A stretch of DNA of 64,000 bases, taken from NCBI GenBank assembly GCA_022410635.1, contig JAJVDF010000871.1, positions 69,936 through 133,935 of the forward strand, in the 5' to 3' direction. This DNA comes from Tretioscincus oriximinensis. Taxonomy: Eukaryota > Chordata > Lepidosauria > Squamata > Gymnophthalmidae. Shown here piece by piece: positions 24,418-36,887 of this stretch; positions within the stretch are counted from its first letter, which is position 1, and each line of letters begins with the position of its first letter. The notes under the pieces were generated by a model. That model was not told the DNA's origin and made no database searches. It saw only the letters and a list, made by a program, of their open reading frames with translations. The position numbers and the translations under genes were made by a program.

Positions 24418-27400
24418 TAAGAACATAAGAGGAGTCCTGCTGAATCAGACCAGAGCCCATCTAGTCCAGCAGTCTGTCTCACACAGAGGCCCACCTGGGC
24501 AATCTGAACAGAAGAAGGCAAAATCTTCACCTATTCTCATCTCCCTGCAAATGATATTTCANGAGCATTGCTTCTTGCTTCTTTCCCAAATGCAGTTTCA
24601 AAAGATCCACCCTAGTAGCTATTTATACCTTTGCTGTCCATAAATCTATCTAACCCTGCCTTGAATCTATCTAGGCTGTTAGCTATCACCTCCTATTCTG
24701 GAAGTAAATTCCACATGCCNATGATCCTTTGGGTGAAAAAATACCTTCCTTTGTTCTCACTATTCTGCCCATTAGTTTCAAGGAATGTCCCCTGGTCCTA
24801 GAGTTGTGTGATAGAGAAAATCATTTTTCTCTATTCACCTTATCAACCCAATGCATGATTTTATACACCTCAATCAGATCATCTCTCAAATGCCGTCCTT
24901 CGAGGCTGAAGAGTCCTAGATGTTACAGCCTGACTTCAGAAGAAGAAGAGGAAGAGCAGCTGGGTTCTTATACCCCACTTTTCTCACCTTTCAAAGGGAC
25001 TAAAAGCAGCTACAAGGGTATTTTTGCCCAAAGGCTTACATTCTATCTTCCCCACCATGTTGTGGTGGTTCCCATGTATCTCCTTGCAGTCAATTGCAAT
25101 TTCTTACAATTCTTGCTTTCGAATAGTTGGGTTGGNTAGAGCTACAGGCTAGTGGAAGGTGCTCACCCCTCCCCATGTCGACACAGGGCTTCAAAACCCG
25201 TTCTCCCAGATGAGAGATGGATTCCTTAGCGACTGAACTATCTGTGCCTGCAAGGGAGGTGCTCCAGTACTTTAATCATTCTTGTTGCCCTTTTCTGCAC
25301 CTTCTCTAGTTCCACAATATATTTTTTTGAGATGTGGTGACCAAAAATAGACACAGTATTCCGAATGTGGCCTCACCACAGATTTATAAAGAGTCAAAAC
25401 AATACTTGCTGACTTATTTCTGATTCCTTTCCTTATGATCCCCAACANTGAATTTGCTTTTTTTGCTCCTGCTGCTGCACACTGGGTTAACACCTTCATT
25501 GAACTGTCCACCAACACCCCAAGATCCTTTTCCTGTTTGGTCACAGAAAGCTTGGTACCCATCAGTTGGTAGGAATAATTGGGGTTCTTTGCCCCCATGT
25601 GTATGACTTTGCATTTGCTTAAGTTGAAGTGCATTTGACACTTTGTTACCCACTCACCCAATTTCAGTTATCACTCGAGCTCCTTGCAATCACTTTCAGT
25701 TTTCACTACCCTGAACAGTTTAGTGTCCTCAGCGAACTTTGCTACTTCACTATTTACCTCGGCATTCAGATTGTTTATGAATACGGAAAAGCAGTGGTCC
25801 CATTACCCTGGGATATTCCACTTCTCACCTCCTTCCACCCTCCTTCCAGCCAGAGAACTGTCCATTCACTATGACCCTCTATCTTCTGTCTTTTAGCCAG
25901 TTTCCGAGCCATGACAGGGTCTGTCCTCTTAGTCTATGTCTGTGGAGCTTTTGTAGGACGCTTTGATGAGGAACTTTATCAAAAGCCTTCTGAAAGTCTA
26001 GATAGACAATATCAACTGGGTCCCCTTTATCCACATATGTATTAACACTCTCAAAGAATTCTAACAAGTTTTTAAACCATGATGAGTTTCATTCAGCATT
26101 TCATGCTTCTCCATGTGTTTGGTAATCTTATATTGATTATGGTTTCCAAGACTTTTACCTGGAACTGATGTCAAACTGGTCTAACATTTCCAGGATCCTT
26201 TTTTGAAGGTTACCGAGATCCTTTTTTACCAAGATCCATTTCCAAGATCCTTTTTTGAAGATTACTGTTAACATTTGCTANTCTCCAATCAACTGGCACA
26301 ATGCCTGATTGCAAGGAAAAAGTAAATATTTTTACTAGAACTTCAGCAATTTCACATCTGAGTTATTTAAGAATTCTGGGATGGATGCCACCTGGCCTGG
26401 GGCTTTATTGGTTTTCAGTTTGTTAAGGCTAGCAAGGACCTCCTCTCTTGTTACATCTATCCAGTTTGATTCCTCTGNTGTTCTTCCTAAGACAACTAAA
26501 TTTGTTGCAGGTATGTACCCTCTGTCATCTTTAGTGACAACTAAAGCAAAAAAAATAATTAAACCTCTGCAATCTCTATTTCTTCTTTGATTATCCTCTT
26601 CTGTTCATTGCCGCCTAGGAGTCTGACTGCTTTTCTGGTAGGATTCCCATTTCTGATGCATTTAAAGAAGTTATTTTTTTTACATTCTTTGCAATCTCCT
26701 CCTCAAAGTTCCTCTTGGCATTCCTGACTGTAACCTTGCATTTGTTCTGCCACAGATTGTGCTCTCTTCTATTCTCAACAGGATCGCCCTTCCACCTTTT
26801 AAATGAATTTNTTTTACTTCTAATAACTTCCCATACTGCACAGGTGTCCTCTTGGACTTGGCAGAACCCTTTCTTCTTTTAGGAATGTGTTGGATTTGAG
26901 CCTCCAATATTTTATTTGTAAACATTTTCCATGCTTTTTGAAGGGATTGGACTCTTCTCACTTTCCCTTTTAATTTTCTTTTTACCATTTTCTTCATGTT
27001 GCGAAACTTTCTTCTGTGAAGGTTTAAAGTTTCTGTGCTAGAACTGCTTGACAACTTCTAGCAACTTTCAAGTTGAAGGTTATTGTGTTATGGTCACTGT
27101 TTCTTATGGGATCAGTTACAATTACATCTTGCATCAGATCCTGTTTGTTACATAGGACTAAATCCAGGATTCCCTCGTCCCTCGTTAGTTCTACAACCAT
27201 CTGCTCTGGGAGGCAATCAGTTAGTATGTCTATGAATTTATCTCTTTTTCATTAGTTGAGCAAGGGTTTACCAAGTCTATGTGGGAATAGTTGAAGTCCC
27301 CCATTATGACTACCCTTCCCTTTTTGGAAGCTTCAATATGCTCATGTTCCAAATGAGTATCTCCTTCTGGTGTTTGGTTTGGGGGCCAGGAGCATACTCC

Positions 27401-27540
27401 CAATATTAGACTTGTTTTCTAATCTGTAATCTCTAATCTTCTAATCTATCTTTTCTGTATAGTTTATAACCTGGGATAATTCATCTTTAAGGGGCATACA
27501 AAATTGACCTCCCCTCAATCTTGTGCAGCAGATATTGAAA
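24418..27540 (-). mobile_element. Nearly full-length CR1-type LINE
   Basis: About 2.8 kb of CR1 on the minus strand, excluding the SINE inside it. From its 5' side (high coordinates): an endonuclease motif reading VVIMGDFNYSHID near 27270-27315, a basic linker, reverse transcriptase VDIVYLDFQKAFDKVPHQ near 25950-26030, and the C-terminal domain with QEKDLGVLVDSSMKV and YKSVVRPHSEYC near 25300-25600. The 3' end (AAGAACATAAGAGGAG on the + strand) is the part most often found alone elsewhere in the window. Frameshifts and stops break it throughout, so it is dead. Confidence 0.85.
24943..25250 (-). mobile_element. tRNA-derived SINE inserted in the CR1
   Basis: Minus strand: tRNA-like head (AGTTCAGTCGCTAAGGAATC), a central block, a CTTTGAAAGGTGAGAAAAGT segment and GGGGTATAAGAACCCAGC, ending in CTTCTTCTTCT. 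It interrupts the CR1 sequence, which resumes at GGGAGGTGCTCCAGTACTTT. The same family as 1881-2100. Confidence 0.75.
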
Positions 27541-27541
27541 G

Positions 27542-27618
27542 CTGTACCAAGTGAAAATTCCTCTCCTATAACTATTAAAGGTTTATAGCTGTATCCCACA
27601 TTTAGTGTGGGTACCCTA
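27542..27618. mobile_element. Family-B transposon, right half (split by CR1)
   Basis: ACTATTAAAGGTTTATAGC and TGTATCCCACATTTAGTG, opposed to the left half at 24371-24417. Confidence 0.65.
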
Positions 27619-27714
27619 AACTAAATCTTTTTTTTCAGATGTGATGAATAGGTGTAGAATGCAAATAGATGTGGTTGTGAGGTGTCAAGTTTGTTATAGC
27701 GGTGTTTGGCAAGG

Positions 27715-27840
27715 CTTTATGTGTGAAAGAAAGTGCAAACTTGGNCACTATGTGAGAAAAGAGAGTGGATTAGATGGGCTCCGATATCATCCAGCACAGC
27801 TCCTCTTAAATTCTTATACTATGTTCTTAAAGAAAGACAC
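27715..27840 (+). mobile_element. CR1-like LINE 3' end fragment
   Basis: GGATTAGATGGGCTCCGATA and CAGCACAGCTCCTCTTAAAT, ending TATGTTCTTA, is the sense form of the AAGAACATAAGAGGAG end. Confidence 0.6.
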
Positions 27841-27894
27841 ATCTTCACAGAGGACATAGAATACTAATAAGTTATTGGGGATGCAGTAGTGCAA

Positions 27895-28140
27895 TATAAT
27901 TTTATTAATTTACATTTCTAAACTGCTCTATACCCAAAGGTCACAGGGAGATTTGCAATAAAAACCCAAATTCATATTCTAAAACATCTACATCTAAATG
28001 TAGGGAAGATAGATCAGTTTTTTCAGCAAAAGAGGTTCGTCTTGAAGCGTTTTCTGAAAGCATACCGAGATGGTGATAGACGCACCTCAAAGGGGAGACT
28101 ATTCCATAATATGGGGAATGGTAGATTCTTATTCTGGGGA
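27895..28140 (-). mobile_element. L2-like LINE 3' end, antisense
   Basis: Complement of the LINE 3' UTR: AGACGCACCTCAAAGGGGAG and ACTATTCCATAATATGGGG, with the tail complement CTATACCCAAAGGTCACAGG at the low-coordinate end. Confidence 0.7.
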
Positions 28141-28284
28141 ATAATAGTAATATAGTAATAGTAAATTATTATTATGTGGGATAACTGTAAATTATCTGTT
28201 ACTGCAAAAAGAAAAATGTTACACTGCTTTTGTAAAATCTGACAAAACATTTATATTGTTCTTTTCTTGTTAAGTTTGATCTCT

Positions 28285-28435
28285 TTAATCTGGCCTTTGG
28301 TTGAAGAAACAGGTTCTTCTTTTCTGCTTTCAGGCACTGTTTTAAAATGTTAATTTGGTACTCCTCCTTTTATTGTTAACCACCCTTAGACCTTCAGGTG
28401 TAGGGTGGGATACAAGTATAAAAAAATTAAAAATG
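28285..28435 (+). mobile_element. L2-like LINE 3' end, sense
   Basis: CTGGCCTTTGGTTGAAGAAA, TATTGTTAACCACCCTTAGA, CCTTCAGGTGTAGGGTGGGA, then an A-rich tail. It lies in inverted orientation to the copy just upstream. Confidence 0.7.
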
Positions 28436-29479
28436 CACCTATCGCTGGCCACCAGTAAGAGTTCTAACTCCTGGCCATTGAGTATGGAGATAACATTTTT
28501 GCAAGACACATTCAGCATAGTTGTGGATAATTGCCATTAAGCCTGCACAGTGCTTTGGCTTTATGGATTCAAGCATTATATGTGGTTGCACTGCTGCAGC
28601 AAAAGGTTAAGTATTAATGGAAAATGTTCACAGCTCTTTTACTCAAAGAAAACATGTTACTTGTAAGTTTTCTTTTGATTTTTACTTTTACAGTTACATT
28701 GAATGTCTTCATTCATTTAGCCATCCATAAAGCAAATATTGTTTCACATGCAGTGGATAATAAGTCTTTTTAGGACTACTTGTGTGGTATGTCACAGATC
28801 ATTAACTGCAAGTAACCACCTGACTTGAGGGAAGTCTGAAAGCATCATTACAGAGAAATGAGCTTTTATTTCTCTGTCACTGCAGCACATTGATTTGTAG
28901 GAATGTCTCCATTAGCTACTGTGGAAATACAGCCTCCATGAAGGAAGTTGATGATAGAGAATAACGAATGTTCAATTGTGAAGGGAACATTAATCCTGGA
29001 TATTTTGAACAAGATTGGAAAAGGGGGTGAAAATGTGCTTAGGAACATCTATAAATCTTGTTCTCTATATGTCTTTAAGTATTTTCTACAGTTGTTTCTT
29101 TCACTGAAAGATGAATCAAATTAAAAATTGCAATAAAACTTGGCTGTCAGTACACCATGCTGCTGCTTATACTCTAGATCCATCTAATCTGTATTTTCAA
29201 CACATATGTTTGTCTTCTCCTCTAGTCATTTGGCTGTCTATGTGTGCTGGGCTGTAGGGGCAGAGAGAGAAAAGATATGGCCATTTTTTAACAGGCAAGA
29301 AATAAGACTTCCTTATTTGTGTTCTTCTAGGCAATCTGCCCCCTTAAATCCTTATAAGATAATTTTATAAGACTTGTTTGAACATATTCTGGGTTTAATG
29401 TACTGAACAAGTAGGTATGAGCTGTGTTGGCATGTTATAGTGTCTGTGTTTTACTTTCTTCTTAATCTGATGACACATT

Positions 29480-29892
29480 CTCTGCCAAATTGCTATCGAG
29501 ACCAATTCAAGGCCCTACATACCTTCTNCCATACCTACCTGCCTATTCCCTAAGATGTGCAGAGGGGGCTCCTCTTGGTTCTTCCACCACTTCAGTAGTA
29601 AAGTGGGTAGGAGCCCAGGATCAAGTCTTTTCTGTGGTGGCCCGTAGATTGTGAAATGATCTCCTCTCTAAAGATACACCAGGCTGCTTCACTATAGATC
29701 TTTAGAAAATCTTTGAAGATGTACTTCTTTGCTGTGTGCTTGGGTTGAGGGAATAGTTGCTCCCACACTTTCACACACAGTTGTTTTACTGATTATACTT
29801 TGTTTTATAGATGCTGTATTTTGTTTCTATGATTGTGACTTGCACTGATAACTTCGGCTATTGGGAAGGATAAAAATCCAAATAAATAAGAT
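29480..29892 (+). mobile_element. L2-like LINE 3' end
   Basis: GAGACCAATTCAAGGCCCTA, then CTAAGATGTGCAGAGGGGGC and CTTTTCTGTGGTGGCCCGTA blocks in the same order as the L2 copy at 5610, ending AAATAAATAAG. Confidence 0.7.
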
Positions 29893-30177
29893 TAGTGCAG
29901 GANAAAGCATTTGCCATCTCCCCAAATACTCTGTCTAGTCTCAGTCTTGTTGTAACATTAGATCTCAACACTGAAGTTTGCTAGTGGACTTGTGGATTCA
30001 TGGGGTACCATATTCAATGTCGCTGCTGAAGAGCTGCCAGAAGTAGTGCCAAAAATGTTATACCACCAAAAAGAGCTATCCAGGAAACTTGGAGAAGAAA
30101 GAAAAAACATTCTCAGCCTTTGAAGGTGGTGGCCGCTCCACCCTTCATTAGGATNGGCTGCCCCAGTGCAAAAGGCT

Positions 30178-30445
30178 ATATTTATTTATTGTTATTTATT
30201 TATTTGTACTTGTATCCCACCCTATACCCAAAGGTCTCTGGGCGGCCAACCATAGCGTGGCGCACATAGCTTTGTTTGCTTTCTCTACAACAGACACCCT
30301 GTGGAACAGGTGGGACTGAGACAGTTCAAAGAATTGTGACTGGCCCATGGTCACCCAGCTGGCTTTCATGGAGGACTGGGGACTCGAACCGGGAGACTAC
30401 CAGGTGCGAGTCCAACACTATCCACTAAACCAAACTGACTCTCCT
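30178..30445 (-). mobile_element. tRNA-derived SINE with L2-type tail
   Basis: Minus strand: head GAGAGTCAGTTTGGTTTAGT (A box), CCGGTTCGAGTCCCC (B box), a central block ending GCAAACAAAGCTATGTGCGC, then GGCCGCCCAGAGACCTTTGG and an AAATAAATAAATAA tail. Head and centre match 62641-62850, but the tail differs. Confidence 0.8.
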
Positions 30446-30527
30446 GCTTCAGTGGTAAACAATGTATTTCAAGCAGAGATGTGGAGTCAGTATATAAAAG
30501 ATTTGTCTCGTATGTTGATTTTGATGC

Positions 30528-30650
30528 CTTTATTATTTATTTANTTACGTTTCTGTTCCACCCTATACCCAGAGGTCTTGGGATGGACCACAATAGAAAA
30601 ATCATAAAAAAAGTAAAATAGAATATACAGTTATTCTTCAGTGTTAAAAA
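30528..30650 (-). mobile_element. L2-like LINE tail, antisense
   Basis: TGTTCCACCCTATACCCAGA and GTCTTGGGATGGACCACAAT complement the shared LINE 3' end. Confidence 0.6.
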
Positions 30651-31099
30651 TTATAATAATTCCTGTAAGGGGAGAGGGTATAGTTTGCTCCCTTGAAGGC
30701 CAGGGTAAACAGTAAACTGGAATNGCTTCTGACTTCTTGACTCTGATACCATAGGTCCAATTCCAGGTCAAGATGTGGAAATGGTCACCATGTTTGTTCT
30801 TAATGAAGAACTTTGTTTGAAATACAGTCTTGCATTTTGGTTATAATACTGAATTTGTAATAAATAGCTTTATCAAATTTCTTAATTTTTTTTCAGTTGC
30901 TTATTCCTTGGCAGCCCATTTTCTTAAATTGTATCATCTTCATTTTAGCATAATGTTTGCATTTAATATAGTTGCACTATATTGCTGTTTCTCACCATTA
31001 CTCAACTTTTTTATTATAACCCTTAAATGTCTTAGTCTGTATCCCTGGGTGTACATGTACCCCAATTTGGGAATCATTATACCAGTAAGTAAGTAAGGC

Positions 31100-31855
31100 T
31101 GAGTTCTCACAAAGGGAAAAATGGGAGCAAAAGCTGTGTGGTTTTGATTAGGTGCATGCAGTTCCCCTATAATCTAGAGGGAAAGCACTTTCGCAGTGTG
31201 TCTTTCGCAGCAAAGTCACACATCGCCAAAATGGAGTTTGCCCTCAAAACCGATGCTGGTGCAGTTCTTCCCCATTTGAGCTAACTGTATTCTGGCTACA
31301 ATTTGGCTGTAGCGAGAGTATCTGTGTTTGAATGCTGCCACTGTCGATCTGGAGTGCTCTATGCAGAACAACCAACGGGCATTGGTGTGAGGTCCCTGGA
31401 TGGGTTGCTGTGCATTTCCGCTGTGCCGCCACTTCTGTTCTAACCTCTGAGGAGGTAACAGTGCTTTTGAAACTTTTTTTATTGGGTTCCAGTTTTGCAC
31501 CTACATCAACATACACATTTTCAAAAAAAAAAATTCTAATGGAGACTTACTTTTGCACAAAAGTCAGGCAGCTTAAAAAAGGGGGGCAGAGTGGGGTGCG
31601 GGAAAAGGAGCAGGATACAGGAGGAGGAGCAAGGCATAGGAAGAGGACCGGGGTGTGGGAAAAAGACACATCCACTGGATTATGAAAATGGATTACCCAC
31701 CAAATGCAGACATTAAGTCCAGAAGCCAACAAAAATGAGCAAACGAGAAAACGGATTTTAAACGGAGCTGGAAGCATAAGAAATCAATGGGAGGTAATTG
31801 TATTCAATTCACAATACTCAAAACTCGCTTCTTGCAGCCCCATGAGAATTTGGCC
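31100..31855. mobile_element. Class II element, GCTGAGTTCTCAC family, copy 1
   Basis: The left end GGCTGAGTTCTCACAAAGGG is opposed to CCCCATGAGAATTTGGCC at the right. The GC-richer, CpG-bearing interior has no transposase. Overlapping chance ORFs here carry no domain. Confidence 0.5.
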
Positions 31856-32219
31856 AGAGTATTTAAGTAAGTAATCTTTATTGATTAGTTAACAGGCCGT
31901 ATCAGTTATAAAATTCACAGCACAGAATCNTTTTTGACCATTTATCAGAATTAAAATAGTTAATAAACAAAAATTCTGCATATAAAATATGTCCAAAATT
32001 TTTAAAGACTGCCTCATGAATTTCCATATCAGCATATGTATCTCTCATTTTTATAACCTTTAAATCATATAGAACCACATTAATAATAATATATTTATTG
32101 TTTCCACAAAGTAAGAAATTTAACTTGTCTGTTTGCTAAGTCCTTGCTGCTTTTCTAGCAACAGGTTTAGAAGATAAGTTCTAATACTTTCATATGGATG
32201 ACAAGCCCAAAGGAAGATT

Positions 32220-32325
32220 TGAAGAATTGTCTGAAGAAATAGACTTGTCTAGGAAAGCTCAAGCTGCCTATAAAAGCACATGCTGCCTGCCTTTCCCTTG
32301 TTAGTTTCTAAAGTGCTACAAGCAC
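32220..32325 (+). repeat. Palindromic hammerhead-like repeat, copy 5 (best core)
   Basis: CTGAAGA at 32231-32237, hairpin TAGACTTGTCTA, GAAA at 32253-32256, then mini-hairpin GCTCAAGC. The GCTGCC block is followed by a repeated AGCACATGCTGCCTGCC, suggesting a partial duplication. The outer part is CTTGTTAGTTTCTAAAGTGC. Confidence 0.7.
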
Positions 32326-32520
32326 CCCAAAATAGCTTTAGACAATCCCAAAAGAAATGTATGGAATGTTCTATAACACATGCACCACAGACACATAATC
32401 TTTTATGCTTTGGGATATTCTGGTACCGGCCCTCCTTAATCATATTATCGAGCTGATCAAACCTGCCTTTAATAAATGTAGTGCTCTCTGTACTAGAATC
32501 TTGTCCCGTTGCCATCAAGA
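32326..32520 (-). mobile_element. Retroelement C-terminal zinc-finger fragment
   Basis: Minus strand reads KHKRLCVCGACVIEHSIHFF followed by WDC, a Cys/His pattern like the C-terminal finger after reverse transcriptases of several non-LTR elements. The family is not certain. Confidence 0.45.
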
Positions 32521-32554
32521 TCTCTAATGCATATTTCTATGGTATAATTCCAAG

Positions 32555-32765
32555 TACATAAGAACGTACATAAGAGGAGGCATGTTGAATTGGGTCACAA
32601 CACATCCCGTCTGGCATCCTGTTTCACACGGAGACCCACTAATTGCGCTTAGGCATTTTCAAGCAGAAGGAGAAGGGAAATCCTTTACCTACTCTCATCT
32701 TCCTGCCAAAGGCATCAAGAGAAAACCCATCCATATACTTTGCAACCCCATCCTTAAGTGGTAAA
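32555..32765 (-). mobile_element. CR1-like LINE 3' end fragment
   Basis: TAAGAGGAGGCATGTTGAAT, then the degraded GGCATCCTGTTTCACACGGA and AGGAGAAGGGAAATCCTT blocks as in 24418. Confidence 0.6.
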
Positions 32766-33734
32766 ACATGGGTACCCAAAACACTGTTGTTTTGAAAGTT
32801 TATTACTGTTGAAAACAGCAAACTGAGATCTTGATGTTTCTGGATCAAAAGTGGTTTTAAACTACTTCTGTAAACAAAACTTTGAAATAGCTAGGTAGTT
32901 TTCTCATTAGAAAACTAATAATTTTCTTAAGCTGTCTTCCTGTATGCATAACAGCAAAGTCAGTGGGACTCTCTTTGGTGTTTATAACTTCCAGTGTGAG
33001 TACAAAGATGGCAAACGCTTTTGCAGAGTTTGAATAGCTGCGTGTTTTAGGAGGTCGATCATTTAAACAATAACACTGTTTTTTGTGCACAGCCAGTATT
33101 TTTTTANAGCTGCTTTACAGTGATATGTTGCAGCTTAAAATGTAATCTGCACAATAAGCCACAAAAGCCACTTTATATTAAACCAGGCCTAGATAATAAA
33201 TCACGATCCAACAGCTGGCACAGCTATTGAAGTAATAAACATATTTATTAAAATGTCTAAACAGAAAAAATATATTTAAAAGCAGTGTGTAAGTTTCTGT
33301 AGACCAGTGGGGATAGTTTAAAATTAAACCGAAAAGTGTTCCAGGGTAAGATCCAAGCTTATAAATATCTATTCTGGCAATTTGTGTGTTAAACTAAGGC
33401 TCTTCACAGTAAGAGTGTGAAACACGTTTCTCTCTGCTTGCCTTTATATTAATTCTGCTTTTCTGCAGTTCATAAACCTCAAATTTGACCTGACATGAGT
33501 GACTTTGCTTCTTTTTTTAAACACTAGTTAAAGTCATTGCCAAGAAGTAGAACTAATGCAGCTCCAGTCAGGCAATATGGTAAGGTTATATTCACTTTTT
33601 AAATGATAATTTGGTAAACTCTTCAATATCTGTTGTTTTGAGCTTGCATAATGTTATCAGTACTATGTAAATAATAAGCATTAGCTATTGATCATGTTGC
33701 ATATATCCTGCTTTCGTAAACACATGCTTATGTT
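32766..33734. other. RAB28: Intron 4 stretch, nothing recognised
   Basis: Plain intron; no repeat recognised. Confidence 0.4.
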
Positions 33735-33990
33735 TCTAAACATATGATCAAATTGTCGGAAAATGTGACACTCCTCACCACTACCAGAATGTACTTAAAA
33801 CTATGGTCAAGATGGTATCCCTGTCAGCTTGCCNATATGCTCCGTAATATACTATCAAGGTGCTGGCATGGCTGTCAGATCCAGATAACATGTCATACAT
33901 ACATCTCTGGTGGGATTGTATCAAGGCTCAAGAGTTTTGGCAAAAAGTGTGAGATGAGAGACATCTTAAAATATTTTGATGTGATAAGCT
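33735..33990 (+). mobile_element. L1-like ORF2 C-terminal fragment
   Basis: One frame gives LKLWSRWY and the frame-shifted HLWWDCIKAQEFWQKV, resembling the HMWWDCPKVKKFWEKI region at the C-terminus of L1-type ORF2. Broken by frameshift. Confidence 0.5.
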
Positions 33991-34801
33991 TGAATAAGGA
34001 AGAAAAATACACAGGTTTGCAAAGGAAAAACTGTTTCGAAAGTTTTCACTGATTCTTATGTTTTGGGATCCTAAATCTAATGCTTAATGGTCATGAAGGT
34101 ACAACTGTATGGACAATGTTTATTTCAATCTTAGAAATCAGATTAACATGCTGTTTACAATTGTGTTATTCAGCCAGTGCTATATGCAGACCAAGATTCC
34201 GAAAAAGCTACAGAGAACATTGCTTTTGAAATCGGAATATTTACACAAGGTTAACTTTCCATTAATTAAACCAAAACAGCTGTTTAAGGCATCCACTTAA
34301 TTTTTGTGGAACTGTTTTATGAGTTTTTACCTCACTTCTTTCTCTGGATTTTTCTCCACTGGCATTGCACAGCTGCATCACTCAGTGCCATTCCCCTTTT
34401 AACCTCTACATTTAATTAAGAAACTTTAAATCAAATGCCTTGTTGAGCTTAAGGTTGGGAAAATAAAAGTTCACTTCTAGCCTAAAAGTAGTAGAACAGC
34501 TGTTTTAAGAGCCACAGTAGAAAATGTTACTTGCAAAAAAAAGTAAAAAAGTTTTTGAAAGTGTTTTTTGTCTTGATTTCATCTTTCCAAAGTTCTTTGG
34601 CTTTGATAAATTTTATTTTATTTTTTTAATGGAAGGACAATAACAGTTAAGGATTCTTATCTTAGAAGGTACAGTAAGAATATCAGGATTTTCCTGTTGA
34701 TAATGTTATTTTATGCCCTGGACATTCCTAGATTTCAATCTGGCTTCAGTCCTCTTTCAGAATGGGAAAACACAGTAGAATTTTCTTCCCATACTCTAAA
34801 C

Positions 34802-34989
34802 CAGGGGTGGGCAATTCATTTTTCCCAAGGGGCCGCATGAGAAATTGGGGTGGTTTTAGAGGGCCGGATTAATATAATTAACTCAGTTCTACCCAATACT
34901 GTATATATATCTGAGCTAAGAGGGNCGGGCCGGTCAGAGACAGTAGGAGGGCCGCATGTGGCCCTCGGGCCGCCCCTTGCCCAGGTCTG
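34802..34989. mobile_element. hAT-type MITE with exact 8-bp target duplication
   Basis: Ends CAGGGGTGGGCAA and TTGCCCAGGTCTG (11 of 13 complementary), flanked on both sides by CTCTAAAC (34794-34801 and 34990-34997). The GC-rich interior includes GGGCCGCATG blocks near both ends in opposite orientation. Confidence 0.9.
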
Positions 34990-36679
34990 CTCTAAACTAA
35001 CATGGTTTTTTTTTTACTGTTTGTTGAAAGAAAACAGCTTGCTACTTTACTGTTGAGTTCTCTGAAAATGGACTGAAGCTGGATTAAAACTTAAGTGTGA
35101 TCCGGGTATTTGTGACTGTACTTAAAGTGCTTTCTTCCTGGCTAGAAGGTCTGCACCAGTGGCCTGGAACATGGCAAGACATGATGTGGAACAATGGCAT
35201 ATGCATGATGGTGTTGGTATAAACCAGATTTTGCACCAGCTCTGTTGCTCACACTAGCCTGAGGGCTTGGAATGAAAATTTCAGAATGACTGTGGGACCC
35301 GGAGTATAGTAAGAGTTTGCAGCACCCAGGGTAACCCTCCTAAATCTGCCTTTGAGAAAATATGTGATGCCCCTCTGACTGCTGCAAACCTTTGGTGCTC
35401 CCTCTCTCCCAGAGCCGGTTTATTTTGGCCACCTTTATTTTTATACCAATATGATTTTAATGCCTTCATCTTTGCCTTGAAGGCATCAGGAGCAGGAAAA
35501 AATCTCCCCTCTTAATGTATCATGTCAAAACTGACATGATGTGTAGGGAGGAGAAGGGTTTTTCCTATTCCTGGTATCTTNAAGGCTTCAGAATCACATC
35601 AACAACATTATCAACTTTCCTGCACTTTCCTACAAATCATATTGATGAAAAGAGGAGCAAGCTAGAACCCTACTTGCTTCTCTTCTACTCAGCGTATCTC
35701 ACATTAGCATACCGGTATTTCTCAGGAATATCTCGCTTTTTATCCCCTGCTTTTTTCATCTTAATTACAACCTGTAACGAAAATATTTTAGGAAAATGCT
35801 TTCAAATATACTTATTGAAAGTGAAGAAGCTGCCCTTAAGGTACTCTTTAGTGAATTGGCTCTAATGAAGGTCACAATTACAGAATATAATGTACATCAA
35901 AATCCTAGAATGGCGACAAGCAAGCTGCAATTTTGAAGTAATTCCTACATGTTTCTAGTTGTAAACATTGGAAGTTTTTACTGGATTAGGACTCTTGTAC
36001 TCAAAATCTTAAAATGCATTAGGTCTTATCCCTTCTAGAAAAGGTTCTGTTGCCCATGCACCATTCTGTGTTAGTGTAGGTCTTACTGTAGCCTGTGCTA
36101 GCCCACAATGACATATAGGATGCAGATCCCTTAGACCCCATTCTGGAACCAAATAAAGACTAGTGCATTTTCCACTGTATGTCTCAAACAGGACACTTGA
36201 AAGCTTGAAGAGACAACCCTTCTGAAATATGGATGATGATAACAGATAAGAAAATCATTTCTGCTGTCATTCTCCGGTTCTGAAATGTGTCTCCTTTTTG
36301 TTTCAGGCAAAGTCATCTTTTAATTTTTTTTCACATCTTTCTTTAATATTACCAATTTTATTAACTTCCTGAATTTGTACTTTGCTTTTTATTTTTGCAG
36401 TTAGACAGGATCTGCACAGTATCATGGTGTCATAAATGTATCACGATGGTGTAGGGTTTGCAGAATTCGGACACCATGGGACAGTCAGTGTACTGGTCAC
36501 ATGCAGAGTCTATGTAGATTTGCACTTATCCCATTTGATGCAAACATGTTCTTACTGTTTGAGCAGATGTATCTTTCTCCTTGTTGGTTTGCTGAACACA
36601 TAAATGGTCTATGGGCCATTTCGTGTGCCCAGTGATCTCCCAAACTGTCAAGATCATAGAATGTTTTGGTTTTTTTAAA

Positions 36680-36800
36680 GACTGTGTTAGCCTAGGTCAG
36701 AATTTTCAGCAAGGGGTTAGAATAGCACCTTATAGATGAGCAAGAAAAATATAGATAGCATAAGTTTTCTTAACAAAGTCTACCTCTTCACATCAGCCCC
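36680..36800 (-). repeat. Palindromic hammerhead-like repeat, copy 6 (left arm)
   Basis: GACTGTGTTAGCCTAGGTCA, CAGCAAGGGGTTAGAATAGC, GATAGCATAAGTTTTCTTAA and CAAAGTCTACCTCTTCA, the outer-to-inner order of the left arm. Confidence 0.6.
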
Positions 36801-36887
36801 ACAAGCATTCTGTGTTTTACAGGAATGCAGCTTGCTTAAATAGGTGCTCTCNAGAAACTTGCTCATGCCATTGCATTTGTAGAAGTA

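Noticed and set aside
25272..26067. Reverse transcriptase open frames as a possible gene
   Set aside because: They belong to the dead CR1 element, with frameshifts, an internal N and a SINE insertion.
26680..27054. 124-codon basic open frame on the minus strand
   Set aside because: It lies in the CR1 linker region between endonuclease and reverse transcriptase and is a frame-shifted reading of that element.
31216..31685. Cluster of overlapping open frames on both strands
   Set aside because: They fall in the GC-richer interior of a class II element. Simultaneous openness of several frames is due to composition.
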